Below are positions 12,413 through 20,311 of a stretch of 64,000 nt of DNA, one piece after another (within the stretch, counting starts at the first letter, position 1; the number at the start of each line of letters is the position of its first letter). Location of the stretch: positions 1-64,000 of the forward strand of contig CAZWCX010000014.1 of assembly GCA_964632945.1 (NCBI GenBank), read 5' to 3'. Origin of the DNA: CAZWCX01 sp964632945 (lineage in GTDB: Bacteria > Planctomycetota > MHYJ01 > WSZJ01 > CAZWCX01). The translations under genes and the position numbers were made by a program. The notes under the pieces were generated by a model that saw only the letters and a list, made by a program, of their open reading frames with translations, ran no database searches and was not told the DNA's origin.

Positions 12413-13925
12413 AGTCCCGGGGCGTCACGATGACCGCATCGGCCTGGTCATGGTCGAGGCGGAACTCGGTCCCGTCCGGCCGCACGAGGATCCAGGTGCG
12501 GCCCTCGTCCTGGCGCGGACCCAGGCGGACCGTTTCCCCGGTGGAAAGCCCGAGCCGGTGCGCGGCGGGACCGATTTCGCGCACCGTCCCTTCCCGGCCT
12601 TCGCGCAGGAGACTGACCATGACGTCCTGTCCCGGGGCCGAGTGAACCACGTCCGGGGGGATCTCGGAGCCGTGCGGATCGCGGAGCGGATGGCCAAGTC
12701 GGTGGTCCAGGTAGTCGACCGCATCCTCGTCGTGCAAGTGCTCCAGCTGATGCGCGCGCGTGTGCAGGAGCGGCTCCGGCGTGCCGACGTGCTGGAGGTA
12801 GGCCTCCCACAACCGGTGGGCCCGGACGATGCGTTGGGCCTGCTGGCGGCCCTCGTCGGTGAGAGAGAGACGGTCCGCCTCGACCGCGAGTACCCCCTCC
12901 GCGGTCATCGAGTTGACGGCGCGGGCGACCCGGCCCGGCTTCGCCTGGACGTGGCGGGCGAGGTCCGCCAAGGGCACGGCGGCGCCGCCCTTCAGGACCG
13001 CGGACAGAATGTCCTCGTACAGTTGTTGCGGCACCACCCGCAAACGGCGTTGCCAGCGCGCGAGCAATCCGTACCGGGGCGCCACGAGGAGGACGACGAG
13101 GAACTGGAGCGTGCAGAACAGCATGATCGCCCCGCCCCCGGCCGAATCGAGCCAGATGCACAGGTAGAGGCCGCCGATGACGCTGGTCACGCCGAAGAGC
13201 GCGGCGAGCCCCATCATCCGGCTGAGCCGGTCCGAGAGCAGGTAGGCGGTGGCGGCCGGCGTGATCAGGAGACCGACGACGAGGATCACGCCGACCATGC
13301 TGACCGCGCTGACGACCACCAGCGAGACGCAGGTGGTGAGCGCATAGTCGACCAGCAGCACGGGCACGCCGACCGAGGCCGCCATCACGGGGTCGAAGCT
13401 CGAGACCTGGAAGGCCCGGAAAAACAGGATGATCACCGCGAGGACGGCCGCGGCCACGAACGTCGCCACCCAGAGGTCGGTATCGCTGATCCCCAGGACG
13501 TCGCCCATGATGAAGTGCATGAGGTCGATGTGGATGTAGTTGCGGAAGACCGAGACCAGCACCACGCCGCCGGCGAAGATCCCGCAATACATGATGCCGA
13601 TCACCGTGTCTTCCTTGAGCCGCGAGGTTCGGCTCACGAACCCGATCAGCGCCACCGTGACCACGGCGGCGATCAAGGAGCCCAGCAGCATCGCGGGAGC
13701 ATGGGCTTCGACGCCGAAGATGACCTTCATGAACAGGTAGCCCCCCGCCACGCCGGCGATCATCGCGTGCGAGAGCGCGTCCCCGAGGAAGGCCATACGC
13801 CGGAGGACGACCAGGCAGCCGACCACGCCGCACACCATGGCCACGATCGATCCGCCAAGCAGGGCCTTCTGGAAGAAGGTCTGCGTGAGCGGTTCGAGGA
13901 AGGTGTCGACCAGCCACCGGCTCAT
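12411..13925 (-). CDS. Zn/Mn ABC transporter permease fused to a DtxR-family regulator
   Basis: A 504-residue fusion. Residues 1-285 form a multi-helix permease of the ZnuB/TroC/MntB family (VLRRMAFLGDALSHAMIAG, LLVVGLLITPAATAYLL type helices). Residues about 300-504 carry a DtxR-type arrangement: winged helix (LADLARHVQAKPGRVARAVNSM), a metal-ligand and dimerisation region (RAHRLWEAYLQHVG, THQLEHLHDEDAVDYLDHRLGHP pattern) and a C-terminal FeoA/SH3-like domain. The start overlaps the ATPase stop (ATGA). The regulator part could sense cytoplasmic metal and either gate the pore or bind DNA at the membrane; neither is shown. A separate DtxR-family gene lies at the other end of the operon. Confidence 0.87.
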   Translation of the reverse strand: MSRWLVDTFLEPLTQTFFQKALLGGSIVAMVCGVVGCLVVLRRMAFLGDALSHAMIAGVAGGYLFMKVIFGVEAHAPAMLLGSLIAAVVTVALIGFVSRTSRLKEDTVIGIMYCGIFAGGVVLVSVFRNYIHIDLMHFIMGDVLGISDTDLWVATFVAAAVLAVIILFFRAFQVSSFDPVMAASVGVPVLLVDYALTTCVSLVVVSAVSMVGVILVVGLLITPAATAYLLSDRLSRMMGLAALFGVTSVIGGLYLCIWLDSAGGGAIMLFCTLQFLVVLLVAPRYGLLARWQRRLRVVPQQLYEDILSAVLKGGAAVPLADLARHVQAKPGRVARAVNSMTAEGVLAVEADRLSLTDEGRQQAQRIVRAHRLWEAYLQHVGTPEPLLHTRAHQLEHLHDEDAVDYLDHRLGHPLRDPHGSEIPPDVVHSAPGQDVMVSLLREGREGTVREIGPAAHRLGLSTGETVRLGPRQDEGRTWILVRPDGTEFRLDHDQADAVIVTPRD

Positions 13926-14782
13926 GGGCGCACCTCGCCCGGCGGGGCGGCCACGTCCAACCCGCCCGGGGACGCCGCGCGCACGGTGGCCGCGACCGGG
14001 GATGCGGGGACGCGCCCGGTCGACCGGTCGCGCACGAGGTCGGCAAAGGCGCGCAGCTTCCCCTCGTAGACTTCGCTGAGCAGGTCTTCGCGCAGGACCG
14101 CCGACGGCGGTCCGTAGGCGTAGAGGCGCTGTTTCACGAGGACCAGGCGGTCGAAGTACTCCGCGGCGGTCGCCAGATCGTGGTGGACCACCACGAGCGT
14201 GCGACCGGCCGATTTCGCGCGGCCGAGGACGTCGAGCAGCGCCCGCTCGGTGGCGGCGTCGACCCCCGCGAACGGCTCGTCCAGGAGCAGGATGTCCGCC
14301 CCCTGCGCGAGCGCGCGCGCCATGAAGACGCGCTGCTGCTGTCCGCCCGAAAGCTGGCCGATTTGACGTTTGCGGAAGTCGGCCATCCGCACCGTGGCCA
14401 GCGCCTCCTCCACGGCGTGCCGGTCCTCCGGTCCGGGATCGCGCCACCAGGGGATCCGCCCGTAGCGGCCCATCATCGCGACCTCCTCGACCGTGATGGG
14501 GTAGTCCCAGTCGACCGAGCCGCGCTGAGGAACGTAGGCAACCCGGCCGCGCGCCTCCTCGGCCGGCGTGCCGAGGATGCTCACTTCGCCGACGTCACGC
14601 TTCACGAACCCGAGGATCGCCTTGATGAGCGTCGATTTCCCCGAGCCGTTGGGGCCGATCACCCCGACCAGCAGGCCGGCGTCGATGCGCAGGGAGACGT
14701 CGAGCAGGGCCGGACGGGGACCGTAACTCACCGTCAGGTTGGCGATGTCGATCGCGGGAATCCCGCGCGCCTCAGTGGTCAT
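13922..14782 (-). CDS. Zn/Mn ABC transporter ATPase
   Basis: A 286-residue ABC ATPase of the TroB/ZnuC/MntB class. Walker A is GPNGSGKST (43-51), the signature is LSGGQQQR, Walker B is ILLLDEPFAGVD and the switch His lies in VVVHHDL. The sequence VPQRGSVDWDYPITV is typical of the Mn/Zn uptake subfamily. AAGGAG precedes the ATG. The start overlaps the 3' end of the small anchored gene by 11 bases and the stop overlaps the permease start. It powers metal import with the neighbouring binding protein and permease. Confidence 0.92.
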   Translation of the reverse strand: MTTEARGIPAIDIANLTVSYGPRPALLDVSLRIDAGLLVGVIGPNGSGKSTLIKAILGFVKRDVGEVSILGTPAEEARGRVAYVPQRGSVDWDYPITVEEVAMMGRYGRIPWWRDPGPEDRHAVEEALATVRMADFRKRQIGQLSGGQQQRVFMARALAQGADILLLDEPFAGVDAATERALLDVLGRAKSAGRTLVVVHHDLATAAEYFDRLVLVKQRLYAYGPPSAVLREDLLSEVYEGKLRAFADLVRDRSTGRVPASPVAATVRAASPGGLDVAAPPGEVRP

Positions 14783-15287
14783 GGGGCTCCTTCGTCTTGC
14801 GGGCCGGGGTCGCGTCGACGGAGAGCCGGAAGGTGACGGCGATCCGGCCGCCTGCTCCCGACCAGAACGAGCGATCCGCCACCTCGGCCCCGTCCCGAAG
14901 GACCCGCACCCGGACCGCGTGCGCGCGCCCGGCCTGGTCGAGCGGGGGATTCGCCTCGAGGAAGAATTCGTTCTCCCCGACCACCAGCCCGGCCACCGGG
15001 GCGACGCGAACCGCCTGTCCGGCCTCCATGCGCCCGGTGCGGTTCAGCACCTCGCGACCGTTGACCTGCACGCGCAGCGCGGACGGCACTGCGCCGCCCG
15101 CTCCGGAGGTGAGGGCGAACGGATCGGGCTCGACCGCGAACGACGGGGTCACCTCCAGCTCGAAGCCCCCGCCGGCGGACGCGAGCACGAACTCCCGCGC
15201 CGGGCCCGCGGTCTCCCGCGCGTTCATGTAGAGCGAAACCCCGCCGATGAGCGCGGCCACGATCGCCGCCGCGAGAAGCGGTCGCAT
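14772..15287 (-). CDS. Membrane-anchored protein of unknown function in the metal operon
   Basis: A 171-residue protein with an N-terminal signal anchor (LLAAAIVAALIGGVSLYM) and a beta-rich extracytoplasmic body. The pattern VNGREVLNRTGRMEAG followed by GENEFFLEANPP suggests an Ig-like or fibronectin-like fold. The tail ends EPHDH, which could bind metal. GGAGG precedes the ATG. It lies between the binding protein gene (11 bases) and the ATPase gene (11-base overlap), so co-expression with metal import is nearly certain. I do not recognise the family. It may help load or hold metal, or stabilise the transporter. Confidence 0.7.
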   Translation of the reverse strand: MRPLLAAAIVAALIGGVSLYMNARETAGPAREFVLASAGGGFELEVTPSFAVEPDPFALTSGAGGAVPSALRVQVNGREVLNRTGRMEAGQAVRVAPVAGLVVGENEFFLEANPPLDQAGRAHAVRVRVLRDGAEVADRSFWSGAGGRIAVTFRLSVDATPARKTKEPHDH

Positions 15288-15298
15288 CCGATCCTCCG

Positions 15299-16192
15299 TT
15301 ACCGGAAGCCGCGCAGGATCGTCAGCACGTTCTCCCGCATCATCCCGATGTAGGTCTCCCCGGCGGTCCCCGCTTCTCCCATGGAATCCGAATAGAGCAT
15401 CCCGCCCACGCTCACCCCCGCTTCAGCGGCAATCTCGCGGACCAGCTTGGGATTCACGCTGGTCTCGACGAACACGGACTTGACCCCGAAACTGCGGATC
15501 GATTCCACCACCTCGCGCCGACGCTCCGGGGTCATCCCGGCCCCGACTTCGCTCCCGGTCGACCAGCCCACCGGCGCCTGCGCCTTGAATCCGTACTCGC
15601 CGGCAAAGTAGTTGAACGCGTCATGGCTGGTCACCAGGATCCGCTGCGCCGGCGGGATCCGGTTGAACTGCTCCCGGATCCACGCGTCCAGCACCCGCAA
15701 CTGCTGCAGGTAGAGCGTCGCCCGCGCCTCGAATTCCTCCCTGCCGGCGGGGTCGAGTTGCGACAGCGCCTTCACCACGTTGTTCACGTAGGTCGCGGCG
15801 TTGCGCGGGGAAAACCACGCGTGCGGGTCGCTCACGGACTCGCCGCCGATTTCCAACTGGAGCGGCTGGATGCCGTCCGTGCAGGTGACGATCGGCTTGC
15901 CGGCGTCCTGGGCCAGCACCGCCATCCAGTTCTTCCCCTCCAGATGCAGACCGTTCTGCAGGCAGAGATCCGCCTCCGCCGTCATCTGCGCGTCCCGCGG
16001 CGTGGGTTGATACGTGTGCGGGTCCGCCCCCGGGGCCAGGATGCACTTCACCACGCAGCGATCGCCCCCGACCTGACGAGCGAAGTCGGCGATCTGGGTG
16101 GTGGAACTGACGAGAATCGGCTTGCGGATCGGCTCAGACGGTTCGGCGCCCGCGGGGTGGACGACCAGGGTCAGCACCAGGGCGATCAACAC
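15299..16192 (-). CDS. Zn/Mn-binding periplasmic protein of the ABC transporter
   Basis: A cluster A-I solute-binding protein (TroA/ZnuA/PsaA family). Likely metal ligands are the His in ADPHTYQP, the His in DPHAWFSP, the His in TSHDAFNYF and the Asp in LYSDS. His rather than Glu at the third site is closer to TroA/ZnuA than to the Mn-specific PsaA. A signal peptide (LIALVLTLVVHPAGA) follows the start. The start is uncertain: the open frame reaches 16300, but the added residues are Pro/Arg-rich. GTG at 16192 is given here. ATT at 16201 has GGAGG 8 bases upstream and would add the basic residue a signal peptide needs. It is the first gene of the operon that ends with the fused permease. Confidence 0.88.
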   Translation of the reverse strand: MLIALVLTLVVHPAGAEPSEPIRKPILVSSTTQIADFARQVGGDRCVVKCILAPGADPHTYQPTPRDAQMTAEADLCLQNGLHLEGKNWMAVLAQDAGKPIVTCTDGIQPLQLEIGGESVSDPHAWFSPRNAATYVNNVVKALSQLDPAGREEFEARATLYLQQLRVLDAWIREQFNRIPPAQRILVTSHDAFNYFAGEYGFKAQAPVGWSTGSEVGAGMTPERRREVVESIRSFGVKSVFVETSVNPKLVREIAAEAGVSVGGMLYSDSMGEAGTAGETYIGMMRENVLTILRGFR

Positions 16193-16319
16193 GATGCGAA
16201 TCGGAGGATCCTCCAACAGGGGGACGCGGGTTTTGATTGTCGGCTCGACAGCCTCGTCGGTACTCTGAGGGCGAAGCGGCGGGCGTGGCCGGGGAGCCAA
16301 TGCCTCCCCCGTTTCGCTT

Positions 16320-16352
16320 GCATTAACGTATCGACTTAGCGTAGACTAATGC
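16320..16352. promoter_or_regulatory. DtxR/MntR-type operator between divergent genes
   Basis: GCATTA (16320-16325) and TAATGC (16347-16352) are perfect outer arms. Inside, TTAG-CGTAGA-CTAA (16336-16349) resembles the DtxR/IdeR core TTAGGTTAGCCTAA at 11 of 14 positions. It lies in an AT-rich island between the metal uptake operon (-) and the DtxR-family gene (+), where a metal-dependent repressor controlling both would bind. Confidence 0.6.
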
Positions 16353-16425
16353 ATCGGATTTGTTGGGTCAAGAGAAATTGCTCCGCTCGGGGTAAAGGGT
16401 GCGGGCGACATTGCGGAGAGGCGCG

Positions 16426-17085
16426 GTGGAAACGTCCCAGTCCAAGGAAGATTACATCAAGGCGATCTGGGAACTGACCCGTGACGAAAACGGGGTGCAG
16501 CGGGTTCGGATCGCGGAGCACCTGGGGGTTTCCGCCCCGTCGGTGACGGCGGCGTTGCACCGTTTGGAGAAGGAGGGGTTTGCAGCAACGGACGAAAACG
16601 GGCGGGTGTGCCTGACCGAACGGGGGCGCCACATTGCCGAGACGGTGGTGTTGCGTCACAACCTCGTCGAGAAATTGCTCGTCGATGTGATCGGGATCGA
16701 CTGGTTCGATGCGCACGAGGAGGCCGAGCGTATCGAGCATGTGATCTCCGAGAAGGTGGAGCGGAAGCTCCTGGAGCGTTTCGGGGAGGACGCCCGCTGC
16801 CCGCACGGGGCGCCGTTGCGGGAGGAGTCGGAGGCGGATCGGCGCAAGCGGGGCTTGCGGCTCCTCCGGGAGTGCGAGGCGGGCGAGCGGGTGACGATCG
16901 AGATCATCTTCGAACGGGACCGGCCGTTCCTCCGCTTTCTGGACGAGAAGCGGATCCTTCCGGGGGCTCAGGTGGAAGTCGCGGAGAAGGGGTACGGCGA
17001 CGTCATCACCTTGACGGTCGACGGTCGACCGGTGCCGCTCGGGGGGCCCGCCACGGGGCGGATCTGGGTGAGTCGTCCCGGCTAG
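16426..17085 (+). CDS. DtxR/MntR-family metal-dependent transcriptional regulator
   Basis: A regulator of about 219 residues. The N-terminal winged helix is SKEDYIKAIWELTRDENG then RIAEHLGVSAPSVTAALHRLEKEG. A metal-binding and dimerisation domain follows (RHNLVEKLLVDVIGIDWFDAHEEAERIEH and the later CPHG). A C-terminal FeoA-like SH3 domain occupies the last 75 residues. GTG at 16426 with GGAGAGG just upstream gives the usual family N-terminus; GTG at 16399 is the longer alternative. It is divergent from the Zn/Mn uptake operon with a DtxR-like box between. By family it represses uptake when metal is bound. Confidence 0.9.
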   Translation: METSQSKEDYIKAIWELTRDENGVQRVRIAEHLGVSAPSVTAALHRLEKEGFAATDENGRVCLTERGRHIAETVVLRHNLVEKLLVDVIGIDWFDAHEEAERIEHVISEKVERKLLERFGEDARCPHGAPLREESEADRRKRGLRLLRECEAGERVTIEIIFERDRPFLRFLDEKRILPGAQVEVAEKGYGDVITLTVDGRPVPLGGPATGRIWVSRPG

Positions 17086-17095
17086 CGCTCGCCGT

Positions 17096-17119
17096 GGCGG
17101 GCCCGGTCCCGGACCCGCC
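17096..17119. terminator. Convergent terminator hairpin
   Basis: GGCGGGCCCGG (17096-17106) pairs with CCGGACCCGCC (17109-17119) with one mismatch, between the converging regulator and SelW-like genes. Confidence 0.45.
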
Positions 17120-17131
17120 CGCGGCGGCGGG

Positions 17132-17371
17132 TCATTTCCGGCCCTTGCGATTGATGAGGTCGAGCGCCTCGGGTTCCTCCGGGAACCTTCCTTCCTCGAG
17201 CTTCGAATAGACCAGCTTGCCGTCGACGGACAGTTCGAAGCGCCCGCCGTCCGAGGGGACGAGCACGAGCTTCTTCATTTTCTGTCCGTACGTTTCCATC
17301 AGGGTCTTGGCCAGGCTCACGGCCTGGGGTTCGTAGTGTCACGCCGCGCAGTAGACGAGCTGGATTTCCAT
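17132..17371 (-). CDS. SelW/Rdx-type selenoprotein (CxxU), TGA read as Sec
   Basis: A 79-residue protein when the TGA at 17341-17339 is read as selenocysteine. The start ATG (17371) has GAGGAGG 5 bases upstream. It encodes MEIQLVYC, then AA, Sec11, then HYEPQAVSLAKTL. The Y-C-x-x-U-x-Y-x-P pattern after a short first strand is the hallmark of the Rdx family (SelW, SelT, SelH). The remainder (LVPSDGGRFELSVDG, LEEGRFPEEPEAL) matches the SelW core, and the length is normal. Without recoding, gene callers would start at an internal GTG (17320) and lose the redox site. A hairpin at 17337-17321 follows the TGA. Role: probably a small cytoplasmic thiol-redox protein. It converges with the DtxR-type gene. 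Confidence 0.88.
17321..17337 (-). promoter_or_regulatory. Candidate SECIS element of the SelW-like gene
   Basis: On the minus strand CCAGGC and GCCTGG form a perfect 6-bp stem around a CGTGA loop. The loop G is 19 bases after the TGA. Position and loop base fit bacterial SECIS rules, and the hairpin lies inside the coding region. Confidence 0.6.
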
Positions 17372-17430
17372 CGGGGCCTCCTCAAACGACCGGGACCGAT
17401 CTTATCATGCGACCCTCTCCGGGGCGAGGA

Positions 17431-17733
17431 TCAGGCATACGGGCACTCCGGGAGATACTCGACCACTTCGAAATCGTGGCCGTCCGGGTCGAGGACGTAG
17501 ACGGCGGGGCCTTCCCTCCGCGGGGATGACTCGCTCCACGCCACGCCTTCGCGCTGCAGCCGCCGCCGGAAGCCCGCGAGGTCGCGGGTGACGAACCCGA
17601 AGTGGTGGATGGCCGCCCGGCCGGCGGGGTCTGCGGGCGCGAGGTCCGGGTCTTCCGTGAGGGCGACGTAGAAGCGGTCGGCGCCGACGTGCGCCGAGCG
17701 ACCCCCCGCCTTCGATTCCCCGCGGCGGTGCGC
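17431..17733 (-). pseudogene. 5'-truncated VOC (glyoxalase/bleomycin resistance) family remnant
   Basis: One hundred codons are open between a TAG (17734-17736) and the TGA at 17431. The translation is the C-terminal two thirds of a VOC-fold protein: AHVGADRFYVAL, AIHHFGFVTRDLAGF, then VYVLDPDGHDFEVVEYLP with the metal-ligand Glu near the end. There is no ATG, and the only GTG is deep inside. The first beta-alpha-beta unit that should precede it is absent in all frames upstream. The 149 bases from 17734 to the next gene are GC-rich and hold nothing recognisable. Most likely a decayed gene. Confidence 0.6.
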
Positions 17734-17882
17734 CTATCGCATCACGCCCGTCCGGAGTCCGGAGCGGACGCGGAGGGGCGGCGGTCGCAGACGGTCGAAT
17801 CGGGGGGACTGAGTCCCCGGAGCGGCGTCGGCACGGGGATCAAGGGGATTGCCGGGACGAGTCTTCGACCCCGGGGCCCCGG

Positions 17883-18332
17883 CTACCCCTCGCCCCGCTC
17901 GCGCCGTCGCCAGGTCGCGGCGGTCGGGTCGCCATCCGACGGCACCGGAGCATCGCCACGGTGCTCGAGCCTCCGCCGGCCGGCGGCGAGCCGGTCGCGC
18001 AGGGGGGAGAGGTCGAATTGCTTGGGCAGACAGTCGTCGGCGCCGGCCGATCGGGCGGCATCGAAACATTCATGGACGGGCAGCCCGGTCAGGAGGATCA
18101 GGACCTTGCCCTCCAGGGCCGCGTCGGCGCGGACCCGACGGCAGAGCTGGAGGCCGTCCAGGCGGGGCATGCGCCAGTCGATGATCGCGAGGTCGGGCGC
18201 GCCGGGGCGGCGCAGCGCCTCCCAGGCTTCGATCCCGTCCCGGACGGTCTCGACCTCATAGCCCCATTGCGCCAAGGCCCGGACGAGGAGCAAGCGGGTG
18301 TCCGGGTCATCATCGGCCAGCAACAGGTTCAC
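17883..18332 (-). CDS. Single-domain response regulator (CheY-like)
   Basis: A 149-residue receiver domain with no output domain. The acidic pocket is LLLADDDPD (D7-D9), the phospho-acceptor is Asp52 (AIIDWRMPRLDG), the conserved Thr is in LLTG and the Lys in LPKQF. About 25 basic residues follow the domain. GTG at 18332 is chosen because receiver domains begin exactly there and GGGAG lies 7 bases upstream; the frame is open to 18464 without conserved sequence. No histidine kinase is adjacent, so its partner lies elsewhere. Confidence 0.8.
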   Translation of the reverse strand: MNLLLADDDPDTRLLLVRALAQWGYEVETVRDGIEAWEALRRPGAPDLAIIDWRMPRLDGLQLCRRVRADAALEGKVLILLTGLPVHECFDAARSAGADDCLPKQFDLSPLRDRLAAGRRRLEHRGDAPVPSDGDPTAATWRRRERGEG

Positions 18333-18463
18333 TTCGCGCTCCCGGGCGAATGGGGCGGCGGGGGAATCACGCCGCTCCCTGGAGTGTACCGGATCGCGGC
18401 GCGCAGGGGAAGTCGCAACGGGCCGCGCGGCGGCCCCGCGCCGATGCGCCTCCGCCATTTCCA

Positions 18464-18493
18464 TTGACAGGTCGCGCGGCCGGCCCGCAGGAT
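18464..18493 (+). promoter_or_regulatory. Sigma70-like promoter of the acetyltransferase-nitrilase gene
   Basis: A consensus TTGACA (18464-18469) is followed after 18 bases by CAGGAT (18488-18493), which keeps A2, A5 and T6 of the -10. A start near 18500 would leave a leader of about 230 bases. The rest of the 398-base gap shows nothing else. Confidence 0.4.
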
Positions 18494-18730
18494 ACTCGCC
18501 GCGCCCCGTCCTCCACGCGGCGTCGGGCTCTCATGCGCTCCGGGACGGGGATGGCAGGGAGGCGGTGTCCCGAGGACGAGTCGCAGGCGTGGATTCCCGA
18601 CGCGGTTCCGCCCGACCTCGGGTCGCACCCCGCGACTCGCCGGGAGGTCGCGGTCGCAGCCCGGCTCCGATCCCCGCCGGCACGGGGGGCGAGCGTTTCC
18701 AGGGATCGACCGCGGCTCCAGGAGGCGTCC

Positions 18731-20287
18731 ATGGCCAAAATCAACCTGGCGGAGTTCGAGAAGAAGGTCGTCCTGCGCTCGCTTCGGATGGACGACTTCG
18801 ATCAACTGATCGCGCTGCAGACCCGATGCTTCCCAGGCATGAAACCGTGGACGCGCGAGCAGATCGACAGCCAGCTCAAGCTCTTCCCCGAGGGGCAGAT
18901 CTGCATCGAGCACAAGGGCAAGTTGATCGCCTCGTCCAATTCGCTCATCGTCGAGTTCGCCCGGTACACCGACTGGCACAACTGGAAGGAGATCGCGGAC
19001 TCGGGCATGATCCGCAACCACGCGCCGCGCGGCGATACGATGTACGGGATCGAGATTATGGTCGATCCGAAGTTCCGCGGCATGAAACTCTCCCGGCGCC
19101 TCTACGACGAACGCAAGCGGATCGCCCGGGACCGGAATCTCCAGCGGATCGTCATCGGGGGGCGGATCCCCGGCTACGGCAAGCACGCGGACAAGATGTC
19201 GGCCTACGACTATGTCGAGCGGGTGATCGACAAGACGCTCGTCGATCCCGTGCTCACGCCGCAGCTCTCCAACGGGTTCGTCCTCAAGCGGCTCATCCCC
19301 GACTATTTTCCGACCGACTCGGAGTCGCGGGGATACGCGACCTTCCTGGAGTGGAGCAACCTCGCGCACGTTCCGCCCGGAACCGGCATCCGCCGCGCCG
19401 CCTCCCAGGTGCGCATCGCCGCCGTGCAGTACCAGATGCGGCGGGTGGAGAGCTTCGAGGAATTCGGTCGCCAGTGCGAGTACTTCGTGGACGTCGCGTC
19501 GGACTACAAGGCGGACTTCGTCGTCTTCCCGGAACTCTTCACCAATCAGCTGCTCTCGATCGTCAAGGCCGAGCGTCCGGGCCTGGCGGCGCGGGCGCTG
19601 GCCGAATTCACACCCCGCTACCTGGAGTTTTTCACGCGTCTGGCCGTGAAGTACAACGTGAACATCATCGGCGGGTCCCAATTCACGCTCGAGGGCCACG
19701 AGCTCTACAATGTCGCCTACCTGTTCCGGCGCGACGGGACCCTCGGCCGGCAGGAAAAGCTCCACGTCACCCCCAACGAGCGCCGCTGGTGGGGCGTGAT
19801 GCCGGGCCGAAGCTTCGGCACGCTCGACACCGACTGCGGCCGCGTGTGCATCCTGATTTGCTACGACGTGGAATTCCCCGAACTCGGACGGCTGGCCGCC
19901 TCCCAGGGGGCGAACATCCTCTTCGTCCCGTTCAATACGGACGAGCGCTACGGCTATCTGCGCATCCGGTACTGCGCCCACGCGCGCTGCATCGAGAATC
20001 ACGTCTATGCGGTGATCTCCGGGTGCGTCGGGAATCTTCCCTTCGTCGAAAACGCGGACATTCACTACGCCCAGTCGGGGATCTTCGAACCGTCGGACAT
20101 CCCGTTCAGCTGGGAGGCCGTGGCCGCGGAGTGCACGCCCAACATCGAAACGCTGATCATCCACGACGTGGACCTGGACCTGCTCCGGCATCATCGTCGC
20201 GCGGGGACGGTGCAGAACTGGAATGACCGGCGGACGGACCTTTACCGGGTGGCGTGGTCCCAGGGGGGGGAACGGAAGGAAGTGTAG
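18731..20287 (+). CDS. GNAT acetyltransferase fused to a carbon-nitrogen hydrolase (nitrilase superfamily)
   Basis: A 518-residue two-domain protein. Residues 1-215 are a GNAT fold (IEIMVDPKFRGMKLSRRLYDERK carries the acetyl-CoA-binding R/Q-x-x-G region). Residues 230-510 are a nitrilase domain with the Glu-Lys-Cys triad at about E268 (VVFPELF), K343 (QEKLHVTP) and C377 (ILICYDVEFPE). This GNAT-nitrilase arrangement is a known family, usually called acyltransferase/amidohydrolase, with no settled substrate. AGGAGG is placed correctly before the ATG. Both active sites look intact. A two-step reaction, acylation coupled to amide cleavage, is inferred. Confidence 0.88.
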   Translation: MAKINLAEFEKKVVLRSLRMDDFDQLIALQTRCFPGMKPWTREQIDSQLKLFPEGQICIEHKGKLIASSNSLIVEFARYTDWHNWKEIADSGMIRNHAPRGDTMYGIEIMVDPKFRGMKLSRRLYDERKRIARDRNLQRIVIGGRIPGYGKHADKMSAYDYVERVIDKTLVDPVLTPQLSNGFVLKRLIPDYFPTDSESRGYATFLEWSNLAHVPPGTGIRRAASQVRIAAVQYQMRRVESFEEFGRQCEYFVDVASDYKADFVVFPELFTNQLLSIVKAERPGLAARALAEFTPRYLEFFTRLAVKYNVNIIGGSQFTLEGHELYNVAYLFRRDGTLGRQEKLHVTPNERRWWGVMPGRSFGTLDTDCGRVCILICYDVEFPELGRLAASQGANILFVPFNTDERYGYLRIRYCAHARCIENHVYAVISGCVGNLPFVENADIHYAQSGIFEPSDIPFSWEAVAAECTPNIETLIIHDVDLDLLRHHRRAGTVQNWNDRRTDLYRVAWSQGGERKEV

Positions 20288-20311
20288 TCCGGGCGGAGCC
20301 CCGGCGTCGTC

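Noticed and set aside
12448..14069. Long open frames on both strands over the metal permease
   Set aside because: High-GC shadow frames rich in Arg, Gly and Pro with no domain. The permease frame has clear membrane helices and a fused DtxR domain.
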